From positions 1 through 40,041 of the forward strand of contig UQRU01000009.1 of assembly GCA_900543475.1 (NCBI GenBank): a stretch of DNA of 40,041 nucleotides, read 5' to 3'. Positions 17,298 to 25,445 of this stretch are shown one piece after another. How positions within the stretch are numbered: position 1 is the stretch's first letter; every line of letters begins with the position of its first letter. Made by a program: the position numbers and the translations under genes. The notes beneath the pieces are model-generated. The model did not search any database. It saw only the letters and a program-made list of their open reading frames with translations, and had not been told where the DNA came from. The stretch is from an uncultured Eubacteriales bacterium. GTDB taxonomy: Bacteria; Bacillota; Clostridia; Christensenellales; CAG-138.

Positions 17298-18405
17298 GAT
17301 CCTTCTCCTTTTTCGCCTTGGTCCCCAGCAATCCCCCCAGGGTCCCTGCAAGCAGGCAGGGCAGCAAAAGCAGCCAGCCGTTGCGCACCAACCAACTGCG
17401 CACCTGTTCCACCACGGCATATCCCCCGCTATGTTCAAAAAACAAAGCGCAGCCCATCAGCACAGAAAAGGCGGCCACCGCTGGTTTGGCATTGCCCAAC
17501 CCCAATTCCCGGCTGGCGATCCGGCTGGCGGTAAACAAGAAGAACGCCGCGCCGATCAGTTCCCCCATGAGCCATAGGAACAGGGAAACCTTGTCCATGC
17601 GAAACAGATAGCCTTCCCGGAGCATACCCATGTCCAGCCGGTATAAGGGCGCGTAAATGGTTGTCAGATCCTGATAGCCATAGGTCATGGAAATGGCGAG
17701 CTGGGTCAAAAAGGCCAAGGTTGCCGCCCCCAGGCCGCCAATACATCCGGCGGATCTGATATATTTTAATCCGTGGACGGACCGGCTCAAAGAAAGGCCG
17801 CCCAGCAACGCCGGCAGCAGGAAAAAGGTATGCCGCAGGCTGTAGCCAGCCACCTGGCCCCAGGTATTTCCCGGAATAGGATAGAGCCGGTATAGCTGAT
17901 AGCTCTCCAAGGGCAGCAGCAAATTGAGCAACATCAACGTTAGCAGTAGCCCGCCTAACAACTTGCTCAACCGCCCCAAGGTCTCTATGCCCCAAAATGC
18001 CAATAGGAACACCGCGCCCATGATCCATAGGCTGATGGAGGAGTAGACCGATTGGGTAAACACATAGCTGTATAGCATGGAAATGAACCGCATCATCCCC
18101 GCTAGGCCGCCAAGCAAAAGCAGCAAGGCCAATAGCGCCATGCAGCCCCGCCCCAGCGTCTTCCCCAATCCAGCCTCAAACAGTTCCCCTAAATCCCTTG
18201 CGCCAGCCCGTTCCATGGCAAGGAGCAGGAGCAAAAATATCCCCAAGCTAAGCACAATGGACAAAGGCACCCAAATATATGTGGAGTTTCCCCCTTGATA
18301 TGCATATTGGGATTCCAATGTAAACACGCCGTTTAGGTACAAGGGGATCCCCAGCAGGTATGCGGTCTCCTGCCTGCCAATATAGCCGCCTTCCATATGT
18401 TTCAA
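17284..18405 (-). CDS. GerB-type germinant receptor permease subunit
   Basis: This 373-residue integral membrane protein belongs to the GerB (GerAB/KB/BB) family, related to amino acid/polyamine/organocation permeases, and is thought to bind the germinant. About ten hydrophobic segments can be traced along its whole length. The start is TTG at 18405, overlapping the gerA stop; GGAGG is six bases before it but 15 bases before the ATG at 18396, so the TTG is preferred. Amino acid or other ligand specificity cannot be predicted here. Confidence 0.93.
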   Translation of the reverse strand: MKHMEGGYIGRQETAYLLGIPLYLNGVFTLESQYAYQGGNSTYIWVPLSIVLSLGIFLLLLLAMERAGARDLGELFEAGLGKTLGRGCMALLALLLLLGGLAGMMRFISMLYSYVFTQSVYSSISLWIMGAVFLLAFWGIETLGRLSKLLGGLLLTLMLLNLLLPLESYQLYRLYPIPGNTWGQVAGYSLRHTFFLLPALLGGLSLSRSVHGLKYIRSAGCIGGLGAATLAFLTQLAISMTYGYQDLTTIYAPLYRLDMGMLREGYLFRMDKVSLFLWLMGELIGAAFFLFTASRIASRELGLGNAKPAVAAFSVLMGCALFFEHSGGYAVVEQVRSWLVRNGWLLLLPCLLAGTLGGLLGTKAKKEKDHANL

Positions 18406-20096
18406 TTGCCGCCTCCCCAGGTATGGGTATTTGTAATATCGGTTGCCCGCTTATGCGGGCGCAACGCCCCTCGGAGGATCGCGGGTCTTTTCGCATAGGT
18501 TTTGGGAGCCATGGGCGCCAAAAATGGGACCCCATAGCTTTTTAACCTGGCCATGGCCCCCAGGGCCACCGTCACCAGGCAAGCCATGCCCAATAGGCCC
18601 CCCAACCATGCGGCGATCACCAGCGCCATGCGGATATAGGCGGCGGAAAGCTGGGTGGCATAATCCGGTATGCAGAAGTTTCCCAGCCCAGACAGGGCCA
18701 CGATGATCAGGATCACGGAGCTGGCCAAGTTGGCGCTGACCGCTGCCTGGCCCAGGATAAGGCCGCCGATGATCCCGATGGCCTGCCCGATGCTGCCAGG
18801 CACCCGCAGCCCCGCCTCCCGGATCAGCTGAAACACCGCCAATAGGAACACCAGCTCCATGCCGATGGGGGCAAACACCATCTCCCGAGAGGAGATCACG
18901 GTGCTGACCACCTCCGTTGATAGTATGCCTTGATGGTACAAGGCTAGGGATAAGAAATACCCAGGCAGCAAGATGGACAAAATCGCACCCAAATACCGAA
19001 TGACCCGTACCACGTTTCCTTGCGGCTGCCTAGAATAGACGTCCTCTGGCGTAGACATCAGCGCCCATAGAGTCGTGGGCATGATGTTGGCATACGGGGA
19101 ACCTTCCAGCAGCACCGCCACATAGCCCTGCATCAAATAGCTAGCGGTACGGTCTGGCCGCTCGGTGGCAAGCACCTGGGGGAAAGGGGAAAGCCGGTGG
19201 GTCTCGGTAAGCTGTTCCAGCATACCGATGGCCGTAATATCCCTGGTTTGGATCTGGCCTATGCGTCCTTTGATCTCCTCCACCAGGGATGCATTGGCCG
19301 TGCCTTCCAGGTACAGAATGGCGGTTTGCAGCTGGTTGCCGCTGCCTACCGGTCGCATCTCGCATACCAGATCCTCCCGGCGGATGATCCGCCGCAACAA
19401 GGTAATATTGGTACGCATGTTCTCCGTATAGCCCTCCTGGGGGCCCCGAACCGCCTTTTCGTTTTCCGCTTGGCCCACGCTTCTATGCTCGTATCCCCGG
19501 GTATCCGCCAGGATGGCTTTTCCCTCTCCGTCTATGAGCACCGCGGTCTTTCCATCCAAGATCCCCGCTTTTATGCGCTGTATGCTCTCTTCTCCGCATA
19601 GTTCGTGAAATGCAAACACGTTCTCCATTAAATAATCGGCATAGGGCGGCGTCGTATCCTCCAGGCAACCGGGACGCATGCCTTGACGCAGGATAAAATC
19701 GTTTACCACCGTGCCATCCGCCATGCCGTTAATGAACAACGCTGCGCTGTCCACCTTTTTTCCCAGCCGGAACCGGCGTATCACCAGATCCCGGTTGATG
19801 TCCCCCCGAAAATCCTGCCGGAACCGGGCCAGCGCCTCCTCCAAGGTGCTTGGCAGGATATCCCCTTGCTCCGGCCGGCCGTCCGGCCGGTAAACCCTAC
19901 CGGCCGGGCCCTTGCCATACGCCGTCGGCTGCGGCGCCTTCCCCGGCCCGCCGGGGGCTGGGTCCATCCCATCCGTCTCCCGGCGGGATGGGCTCGACCA
20001 AAAGCTTGGCGTCCCTGCTTCGGTTTCAAGCAGCTCAAATTCGTTCTGCTCCTGGGCAAAGCCCAATTTATATGCCAAACTGTCCCATACGCCCAT
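18402..20096 (-). CDS. GerA-type spore germination protein, germinant receptor A subunit
   Basis: This 564-residue protein is the A subunit of the receptor, which in Bacillus forms an oligomeric ion channel in the spore inner membrane. A soluble N-terminal part (to about 340) contains typical GerA sequence such as GDINRDLVIRRF and LFINGMADGTVVNDF. The C-terminal part carries about five membrane helices with the family stretch FAPIGMELVFLLAVFQLIREAG. Residues about 30-75 form a Pro/Gly-rich linker. The ATG at 20096 has AGGAGG ten bases upstream; the frame is open to 20624, but that extension crosses the promoter and the terminator of the upstream gene and is not coding. Confidence 0.94.
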   Translation of the reverse strand: MGVWDSLAYKLGFAQEQNEFELLETEAGTPSFWSSPSRRETDGMDPAPGGPGKAPQPTAYGKGPAGRVYRPDGRPEQGDILPSTLEEALARFRQDFRGDINRDLVIRRFRLGKKVDSAALFINGMADGTVVNDFILRQGMRPGCLEDTTPPYADYLMENVFAFHELCGEESIQRIKAGILDGKTAVLIDGEGKAILADTRGYEHRSVGQAENEKAVRGPQEGYTENMRTNITLLRRIIRREDLVCEMRPVGSGNQLQTAILYLEGTANASLVEEIKGRIGQIQTRDITAIGMLEQLTETHRLSPFPQVLATERPDRTASYLMQGYVAVLLEGSPYANIMPTTLWALMSTPEDVYSRQPQGNVVRVIRYLGAILSILLPGYFLSLALYHQGILSTEVVSTVISSREMVFAPIGMELVFLLAVFQLIREAGLRVPGSIGQAIGIIGGLILGQAAVSANLASSVILIIVALSGLGNFCIPDYATQLSAAYIRMALVIAAWLGGLLGMACLVTVALGAMARLKSYGVPFLAPMAPKTYAKRPAILRGALRPHKRATDITNTHTWGGGN

Positions 20097-20125
20097 GGCG
20101 TCCTCGCCTCCTACCCTTTTTTTGG

Positions 20126-20154
20126 TAGTATGGCTCCTGCGCCCATATCTATGC
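20126..20154 (-). promoter_or_regulatory. Sigma-G-type promoter of the germinant receptor operon
   Basis: On the minus strand GCATA (-35, 20150-20154) and CATACTA (-10, 20126-20132) are 17 bases apart. Both boxes match the forespore sigma-G consensus of Bacillus and Clostridium. The predicted start point is near 20119, leaving a leader of about 23 bases with the Shine-Dalgarno. Ger operons are sigma-G controlled in the species studied, so position and sequence agree. Confidence 0.8.
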
Positions 20155-20194
20155 GTGCTGGCCGACCTATCCTGATCCAGGGCGATATCGCTGA

Positions 20195-20230
20195 CGATCC
20201 CCCCTAGCCAACTGCCGGCAGGGGGGATCG
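20195..20230. repeat. Perfect 11-bp inverted repeat upstream of the ger promoter
   Basis: CGATCCCCCCT (20195-20205) and AGGGGGGATCG (20220-20230) flank a 14-base centre. It lies about 40 bases upstream of the sigma-G -35 box and outside the predicted transcript. No T-tract follows in either direction. It may be a binding site for a dimeric regulator or a second structure after the upstream terminator. Confidence 0.5.
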
Positions 20231-20334
20231 AAAATGGGAAGCTCAACCTATTTAATTTGATGGGGACCGCCACTGGAAAACGCTGCGGCTGCCCAACCTG
20301 GCCTTTTGCGAAAAGTTTCGAGACGCGTCGCCAT

Positions 20335-20369
20335 AAAAACAGGCAGCGGCACTTGCTGTCCGCTGCCTG
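20335..20369 (-). terminator. Rho-independent terminator of the pbp - SH3 protein operon
   Basis: CAGGCAGCGG (20340-20349) and CCGCTGCCTG (20360-20369) form a perfect ten-base-pair stem with a ten-base loop. On the minus strand it is followed directly by TTTTT. It lies 25 bases after the stop codon of the SH3/peptidoglycan-binding gene. Confidence 0.9.
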
Positions 20370-20394
20370 AAACAGATCTCCGCAACCGGGGTCC

Positions 20395-21528
20395 CTAGCG
20401 GCCGGCCCGATAGGCTTCTGTAACGCAAGCCTGGTGCCGGGGGCATTCCTTGCTGTTTTCATGGACCTTGGAGCCCTTGAGATGGATGCAGAAATGGCCG
20501 TCAAAATTGTTGCTACGGGTGGGATTTGCCATATGGGGCATGCAGTGCATGCTGGCGGCCACGGTTTTCCCGTTATAGGTGACCCAGATGGGCCGCCGGT
20601 CCCAACTCCAGGTACCGCCTGCAACGCGCTTCATAATGGCGGTATCGCTAGCCGTAATGGGTTCCACATCCGCATGATACCAGCCGCCAAACCGCCTGGC
20701 CCGGAAACTAAGCCCGGTGCGTACGTCCGTAACGGTGAACTTAGCGCCTTTATGGAGCCATTCTTCCCCGCCTTCAAACCAATCCAACAGGATCACGCTG
20801 CCTTTAAGCTGTGTAAAGGTGGCGGTCTCCTTTTTCAGGTCGTTGCTGCTATCATAAATGGAGTTGAGGGTTTCTGCCCCGGCCACGCCGTCCGCGCTCC
20901 CCAAGCCCGCCGCCTGCTGATATTCCAATACAGCTTTACGGGTGGCGCTGGAATAGGTACCCGTAAGTCCGTCTTTGCCAAGGAAGCCGCGGCGGTATAG
21001 CTCTTGCTGTAGCTTTTCTACTTCCTGGCCCTCCATCCCTTGCTTAAGCATGCTGGCGGAAGCCATAGAGGCAGTGGTCATGGTAAGGTGCTGGCGATGG
21101 ACATAGCCTGCTTTTTCGTTGGCGCTGACAAAATACCATTCGCCTACCACCCGTTTTACCCGCACCCCCTGGCCGGCTGCCAGACGCTCTACCACATACG
21201 TATGCTCGTCTGGGCCGCCCCGCAGCGCCGTATCGTCATCCAATACATAGGCGCCCCGGCTGCCGCCGTCTTGCACGAAAATGTAGTCCTGGCGAATATA
21301 GCCCACGGTCTCATCCGGCAGCAATACCCGGTACCACCCCCCTTCCTGGGCCAGCACCTGCACCTGGCTGCCTAGCGCTAGGGTACGCAAGGCGTTGGAT
21401 TCCGTGTCTGCCTGCTGACGCAGATTGACCCCCTCCGCCGTAATGGTGGCGGTCTCCGCAGCTGCCACAGCCGCCGGCACCAGGGTCATAACTGCCAGAA
21501 GTAGCGCCCACAATCGCTTGCACAACAT
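20395..21528 (-). CDS. Secreted SH3 / peptidoglycan-binding protein with C-terminal His...GHxC domain
   Basis: This 377-residue protein has a signal peptide (about 1-24), two bacterial SH3 domains (about 26-85 and 95-150), a PG_binding_1 domain (about 160-220) and a C-terminal domain of about 115 residues (260-377). The last domain has conserved-looking HAD, ASMHCMPH and DGHFCIH motifs and also occurs in the protein at 25446-26309. I recall similar C-terminal domains in other clostridial wall proteins but no named function. The order of His and GHxC resembles L,D-transpeptidases, whose nucleophile is a cysteine in SHGC, but this is a guess. GGAGG is seven bases before the ATG. It follows the penicillin-binding protein gene after 12 bases. 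Confidence 0.82.
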   Translation of the reverse strand: MLCKRLWALLLAVMTLVPAAVAAAETATITAEGVNLRQQADTESNALRTLALGSQVQVLAQEGGWYRVLLPDETVGYIRQDYIFVQDGGSRGAYVLDDDTALRGGPDEHTYVVERLAAGQGVRVKRVVGEWYFVSANEKAGYVHRQHLTMTTASMASASMLKQGMEGQEVEKLQQELYRRGFLGKDGLTGTYSSATRKAVLEYQQAAGLGSADGVAGAETLNSIYDSSNDLKKETATFTQLKGSVILLDWFEGGEEWLHKGAKFTVTDVRTGLSFRARRFGGWYHADVEPITASDTAIMKRVAGGTWSWDRRPIWVTYNGKTVAASMHCMPHMANPTRSNNFDGHFCIHLKGSKVHENSKECPRHQACVTEAYRAGR

Positions 21529-21540
21529 TCGGATGCCTCC

Positions 21541-24537
21541 TTAATATGCGCCTACCGGAGGATATGCTTCCCGAAGGGCATTATAGGTATATTGCAATTC
21601 CTCCACCGTCCGCAAAATATTGGACGCCGTGCCATAGGAAATCTGGCTTTGGAGGGTATTGATCTGCTGGAGCAAGGTATTGCGGTCGGAATCCGGCAGC
21701 ATCTGCACCTGGCTTAAATATTGGTTCACCTGGGTGATCAGGGTTTGGGCGTTCTGCCTAGCATTGGTCAGGTTGGAATCCCAACTATTCTGTTGCATCC
21801 AGGTAGGGGTATGCAGCGAACAGGTCCCCCCTGTCGTAGCTGCGGCAGCGTTATAGCTATCCGTATCCGCTTGAACGTAAACGGCATTGGGGATATACTG
21901 GCGCAGGATCTGCAATCCTTCGGAATTGCCATAGGCGTCCACCTCGCCAACCACGTCCGCATACATGGAGTCCTGGAAAATCAGCACCACGCTGGACGTG
22001 TTGGATACCCGGGGACAGTAAGCGGAAGCAGGTTGCCCGGTATCCAGACAGATGCCGGACATCACATGCATATCGCAATAGGCCACAGGCGCCGTCCCCT
22101 CTGCAAACCAATCGGTAATGGGCACGTGGCCCGCGCTATCCGCATAGCAGGCTTCGGTGGCCAGCAGGCCGCTGACGGAACAAACCGTACATTTTTCCAA
22201 TCCAAGCTCGGTGGGGGATTCATCGATAATGGGCCGATCGGTAAGGCCCTCATGGATCTTGGACATAAATTCCTGCCACAGGGGCGCCGCATAGCTGCCG
22301 CCGGTGGCCTTGCCCTTGAGTTTATACTGGCTATAATAATCGTGGCCGATCCAGACGGTGGCGCTATAGTAAGGGGTGATACCGGAGAAGCACACGCTGG
22401 AATAATCGGAGTTGGTACCGGTCTTTCCGGCCACGGTCATGCCGCTGATCTTGGCCTTGGTGCCGGTGCCCCGCTGCACCGCGTCGGTCAGGATATCCGC
22501 CAGCATATAGGCGGTGGATTTCTTGAAGACCTGATGCCGCTCCCGCACGCTTTCCGCGTCCAGAATCACCTTCCCGTTATCGTCCACCACCCGCACAAAG
22601 GACAAGGGCTCAATATATTCGCCGCCGTTGCCAATGGCCCCGTAGGCCGCAGCCATCTCCACGGTGGTGATATCCGTAGTGCCCAAGGCCAGGCCGCTGC
22701 CGGTGGCGCTGATCCGGCTCTGGTCCACCCCCAGATTGGCCAGGTATTCCGCCCCCTTGGGGATGGTCACATGCTCTAGCAGGGTCCGGGCCGCCGCCAC
22801 GTTCAGGGACTGGACCACGCCGGTCCGCAAAGGCAGGGGGCCTAAATATTTCTCGCTGCCCACGGCCGGATAGCCCTTTTCGCTATCCCAGCCTTCGATG
22901 GGGGTGGGGAAGTTCTTCAGGATGGTGGCGGGAGACGCCCCCAGATCCAATGCCGGCCCATATACAGCCAAGGGCTTGATGGAAGATCCCACTTGCACCG
23001 GGCTGGTAGCACGATTAAGGCCTTTTTGGATCACCGGCTCCTCCCGGCCGCCTACGATGGCCCTTAACTCTCCCGTGTGGTAATCAAAGATCACCGCAGC
23101 CACCTGGGGCTGGGGCGTCTCCACGGTATCCCCGTTGTCCAGGGTTTCTACCCGCACCGCTGCCGACGGGTCTGTAAGCTCGGGATACTCGTCCCAGTTG
23201 GTGACCGTATCCTGAAGGGTATGCTGCATCTCGGTATCTACGGTAAGATAAATGTGGTAACCACCTGTGCGCAGTTCGTTTTCTATGGTCGCCCGGTTGG
23301 CTTTGGTGTCCAACATCCCCCGCTGTTCCAGCAGATGGGTCACCACGTCCTTGATGGCATATTCCACAAAGTAGGGCATATCATACAGCTGGTTATTGGA
23401 GGATTCTTCCAGCACCGTAACCGTATCCTGTAGCGCGGCTTCATATTGATCCTTGGTGATAAAGCCCCCTTCATACATGGCCAATAACACCACATTGGTA
23501 CGCCGGTCGGTCACATACATCTGGTTGTTGTTATCCAGGGAGTAGCGGTACTGTGCTTCGGTAATGGCGCCGGAAGCATAGAGCTCTTCCAATTCCTCCC
23601 GTTTGGCGTCCGTCAAAGTGCGCTGATAGATATTCAGCCGGGGGTTGGTATTGTGGGGCTTCTGCACCATACCGGCCAGCATGGCGCACTCCCGGATGGT
23701 AAGCTGGTCCATCTCCTTGCCAAAATAGTCCATGGCCGCAGTCTTGAACCCATAATTGGAGCCTCCCAGGCTCACGTCGTTCATATAGGCTTCCAAGATC
23801 TGGTCCTTGGTGAATTCGTTTTCCAATTCAATGGCCAAATAGGCTTCTTTGATCTTACGCTTGTAGCTCTGCTCGCTGGAGAGCACCTTGTTTTTGATCA
23901 ACTGCTGGGTCAGGGTGCTGCCCCCGTGGGTATCGGCATTGCGCAGGGTATTGATCACAGCGGAAAACAGCCGCTTGTAGTCCACCCCGTCATGCTTGTA
24001 AAAACGCACGTCCTCAATGGCGATCAAAGCGTTTTTCAGCATATCCGGGATCTCGTCTATATCCGCCCAGTCCCGGTATTCCATGCCGGCAAAGGTGGTG
24101 ATCAGGTTTCCGTCCTTATCGTAAATATAGGAAGTCTTGTCGCTTTTGGTAATTTGGGCGGTATCCAGCTCCGGCGTGGTATCAATGTAGGCTTTGGCGA
24201 TGCCCATCACCAGGCCCATGCCGACGCACCCCAATAAAATCACCATGACCCCAAACACCTTGAGGGTGGTAAACAGTACGGAAAGCAGGAACGACCGGCT
24301 GCCCCGGCGCTCCACAAACAGCTCCTGTTCCACATCCTGCTCTGGGTGGCGGCGTCGCCGCAGCTTCATCCACCAAGCCTGGAGCCGGTACCAGCTTTCC
24401 GTCAGCCAGGCCCTGCAGGTTTCCCAGGGGTCCTTCTTCGGCGCATCCTCCTGCTGGTCATATTGCCCGCCGTCCATCGGGTCCGGCATGGGCTGTAATC
24501 CCGTTTCTTCGGGACCGTGTCCGTCAAAATGTTCCAT
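21541..24537 (-). CDS. Class A penicillin-binding protein, PBP1A type
   Basis: This 998-residue bifunctional enzyme polymerises glycan strands and cross-links peptides outside the membrane. A cytoplasmic N-terminus of about 80 residues is followed by one membrane helix (about 84-112). The glycosyltransferase domain (GT51) has EDVRFYKHDGVD and GGSTLTQQLIKN. The transpeptidase domain has the three active-site motifs: SSIK (SxxK), SLN (SxN) and KTGT. A long tail contains a Cys-containing segment (CTVCSVSGLLATEAC) and a Gln/Asn-rich helical end (about 900-998). AAAGGA lies ten bases before the ATG. It is the first gene of a two-gene operon with the SH3 protein and has its own promoter. Confidence 0.95.
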   Translation of the reverse strand: MEHFDGHGPEETGLQPMPDPMDGGQYDQQEDAPKKDPWETCRAWLTESWYRLQAWWMKLRRRRHPEQDVEQELFVERRGSRSFLLSVLFTTLKVFGVMVILLGCVGMGLVMGIAKAYIDTTPELDTAQITKSDKTSYIYDKDGNLITTFAGMEYRDWADIDEIPDMLKNALIAIEDVRFYKHDGVDYKRLFSAVINTLRNADTHGGSTLTQQLIKNKVLSSEQSYKRKIKEAYLAIELENEFTKDQILEAYMNDVSLGGSNYGFKTAAMDYFGKEMDQLTIRECAMLAGMVQKPHNTNPRLNIYQRTLTDAKREELEELYASGAITEAQYRYSLDNNNQMYVTDRRTNVVLLAMYEGGFITKDQYEAALQDTVTVLEESSNNQLYDMPYFVEYAIKDVVTHLLEQRGMLDTKANRATIENELRTGGYHIYLTVDTEMQHTLQDTVTNWDEYPELTDPSAAVRVETLDNGDTVETPQPQVAAVIFDYHTGELRAIVGGREEPVIQKGLNRATSPVQVGSSIKPLAVYGPALDLGASPATILKNFPTPIEGWDSEKGYPAVGSEKYLGPLPLRTGVVQSLNVAAARTLLEHVTIPKGAEYLANLGVDQSRISATGSGLALGTTDITTVEMAAAYGAIGNGGEYIEPLSFVRVVDDNGKVILDAESVRERHQVFKKSTAYMLADILTDAVQRGTGTKAKISGMTVAGKTGTNSDYSSVCFSGITPYYSATVWIGHDYYSQYKLKGKATGGSYAAPLWQEFMSKIHEGLTDRPIIDESPTELGLEKCTVCSVSGLLATEACYADSAGHVPITDWFAEGTAPVAYCDMHVMSGICLDTGQPASAYCPRVSNTSSVVLIFQDSMYADVVGEVDAYGNSEGLQILRQYIPNAVYVQADTDSYNAAAATTGGTCSLHTPTWMQQNSWDSNLTNARQNAQTLITQVNQYLSQVQMLPDSDRNTLLQQINTLQSQISYGTASNILRTVEELQYTYNALREAYPPVGAY

Positions 24538-24569
24538 ATGTGGGTTCCTTTCACAAATTTCCCCAGTAC

Positions 24570-24599
24570 ATTATAGCACATTCCATGGGCCAGGCTCAA
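24570..24599 (-). promoter_or_regulatory. Promoter of the penicillin-binding protein operon
   Basis: On the minus strand TTGAGC (24594-24599) and TATAAT (24570-24575) are 18 bases apart, with a TGC extension before the -10. The start point should be near 24563, giving a leader of about 26 bases. The last nine spacer bases, GGAATGTGC, are identical to those in the promoter at 25410-25439. Confidence 0.7.
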
Positions 24600-24699
24600 T
24601 ATTCCACCCGCCTGCATAGAATAAGTTAACAACTTGTTGATGTTTGCCCTGGGTGCGCCCTTTCGCGCACCCCATTCCCCTATTGGATCGGAGGTAAGG

Positions 24700-25392
24700 A
24701 TGTCTCATATACCCGGCGATGCCAAGGCTCGCAAGTCCCGCCGGTTCCGCCGCCAGGCAGGAATCATCATCGGCGGATTCTGTATCCTGGCCATGCTAGG
24801 CGCAGGGCTTTTAAGCCGCAACATGCGGCCTGCCCTGCAAGCGCTGGCGGAAGCCAGAATCCGGTCCATTGCCGCCAGGGCCATGAACGACGCCATCTTA
24901 GAATCCATGGGGAATGCGGAAACCTATGCGCAGCTTATTTCCGTGCGGGAAAACGGGGATAAGGTATATCTGCTCCAGGCAAACACCCGCAATATGAATA
25001 TCCTGGCGGCGGATTGTGCGGAAGCGGCCCAGGACCGGATCGCCCAAATTGGAGAGCAAGGCATTTCGGTCCCCCTTGGCACGGTAACAGGGGTCTCCTT
25101 CCTCTCCGGCAAGGGGCCTGGGATCCATGTGAGCTTTACCCCGGTGGGCAGCGTACAGAGCGAATTTTCCTCGGAATTGCGGGCCAGCGGCATCAATCAA
25201 TCCCTTTACCGGGTGAATTTGAAGCTGACCGCTTCCCTGCGGCTGATCCTGCCGGGTGTCACGGATACCATCCAGGTGTCCGCTGAAGCCGCCATTGCAG
25301 AGAGCATCATCGTCGGGGACGTGCCGGAGGTCTATACCAACGTGGCCAATGAGGAAGATATGCTCAACTTGATCCCCTCGGATAAACCCTAG
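24700..25392 (+). CDS. yunB: Sporulation protein YunB
   Basis: This 230-residue protein matches the YunB sporulation family. A basic N-terminus is followed by one membrane segment (about 22-42), and the rest is predicted to be outside, with the family stretch GTVTGVSFLSGKGPGIHVSF in the middle. YunB is made in the mother cell during sporulation in Bacillus; its precise role is unknown. The ATG at 24700 follows GGAGGTAAGG directly. An upstream frame to 24634 lacks conserved sequence. A CATAGAAT element at 24615-24622 resembles a sigma-E -10, but the matching -35 (ATATT at 24599-24603) is about two bases too close. Confidence 0.85.
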   Translation: MSHIPGDAKARKSRRFRRQAGIIIGGFCILAMLGAGLLSRNMRPALQALAEARIRSIAARAMNDAILESMGNAETYAQLISVRENGDKVYLLQANTRNMNILAADCAEAAQDRIAQIGEQGISVPLGTVTGVSFLSGKGPGIHVSFTPVGSVQSEFSSELRASGINQSLYRVNLKLTASLRLILPGVTDTIQVSAEAAIAESIIVGDVPEVYTNVANEEDMLNLIPSDKP

Positions 25393-25409
25393 AGAAATGG
25401 CTGGGCGGA

Positions 25410-25439
25410 TTGCGCCCACCCGTAGGAATGTGCTATACT
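25410..25439 (+). promoter_or_regulatory. Promoter whose start point should fall on the ATG at 25446
   Basis: TTGCGC (25410-25415) and TATACT (25434-25439) are 18 bases apart, with a TGC extension before the -10. Exactly six bases separate the -10 from the ATG at 25446, so the expected start of transcription is the A of the start codon. The spacer end GGAATGTGC is shared with the penicillin-binding protein promoter. Confidence 0.6.
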
Positions 25440-25445
25440 GAATCC

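Noticed and set aside
20097..20624. N-terminal extension of gerA to 740 residues
   Set aside because: It would cross a sigma-G promoter and a perfect terminator and enter the SH3 protein gene; the ATG at 20096 has a good Shine-Dalgarno and the family start.
24599..24622. Sigma-E promoter for yunB
   Set aside because: The -10-like CATAGAAT is good, but the only -35-like element is about two bases too close; not strong enough for a feature.
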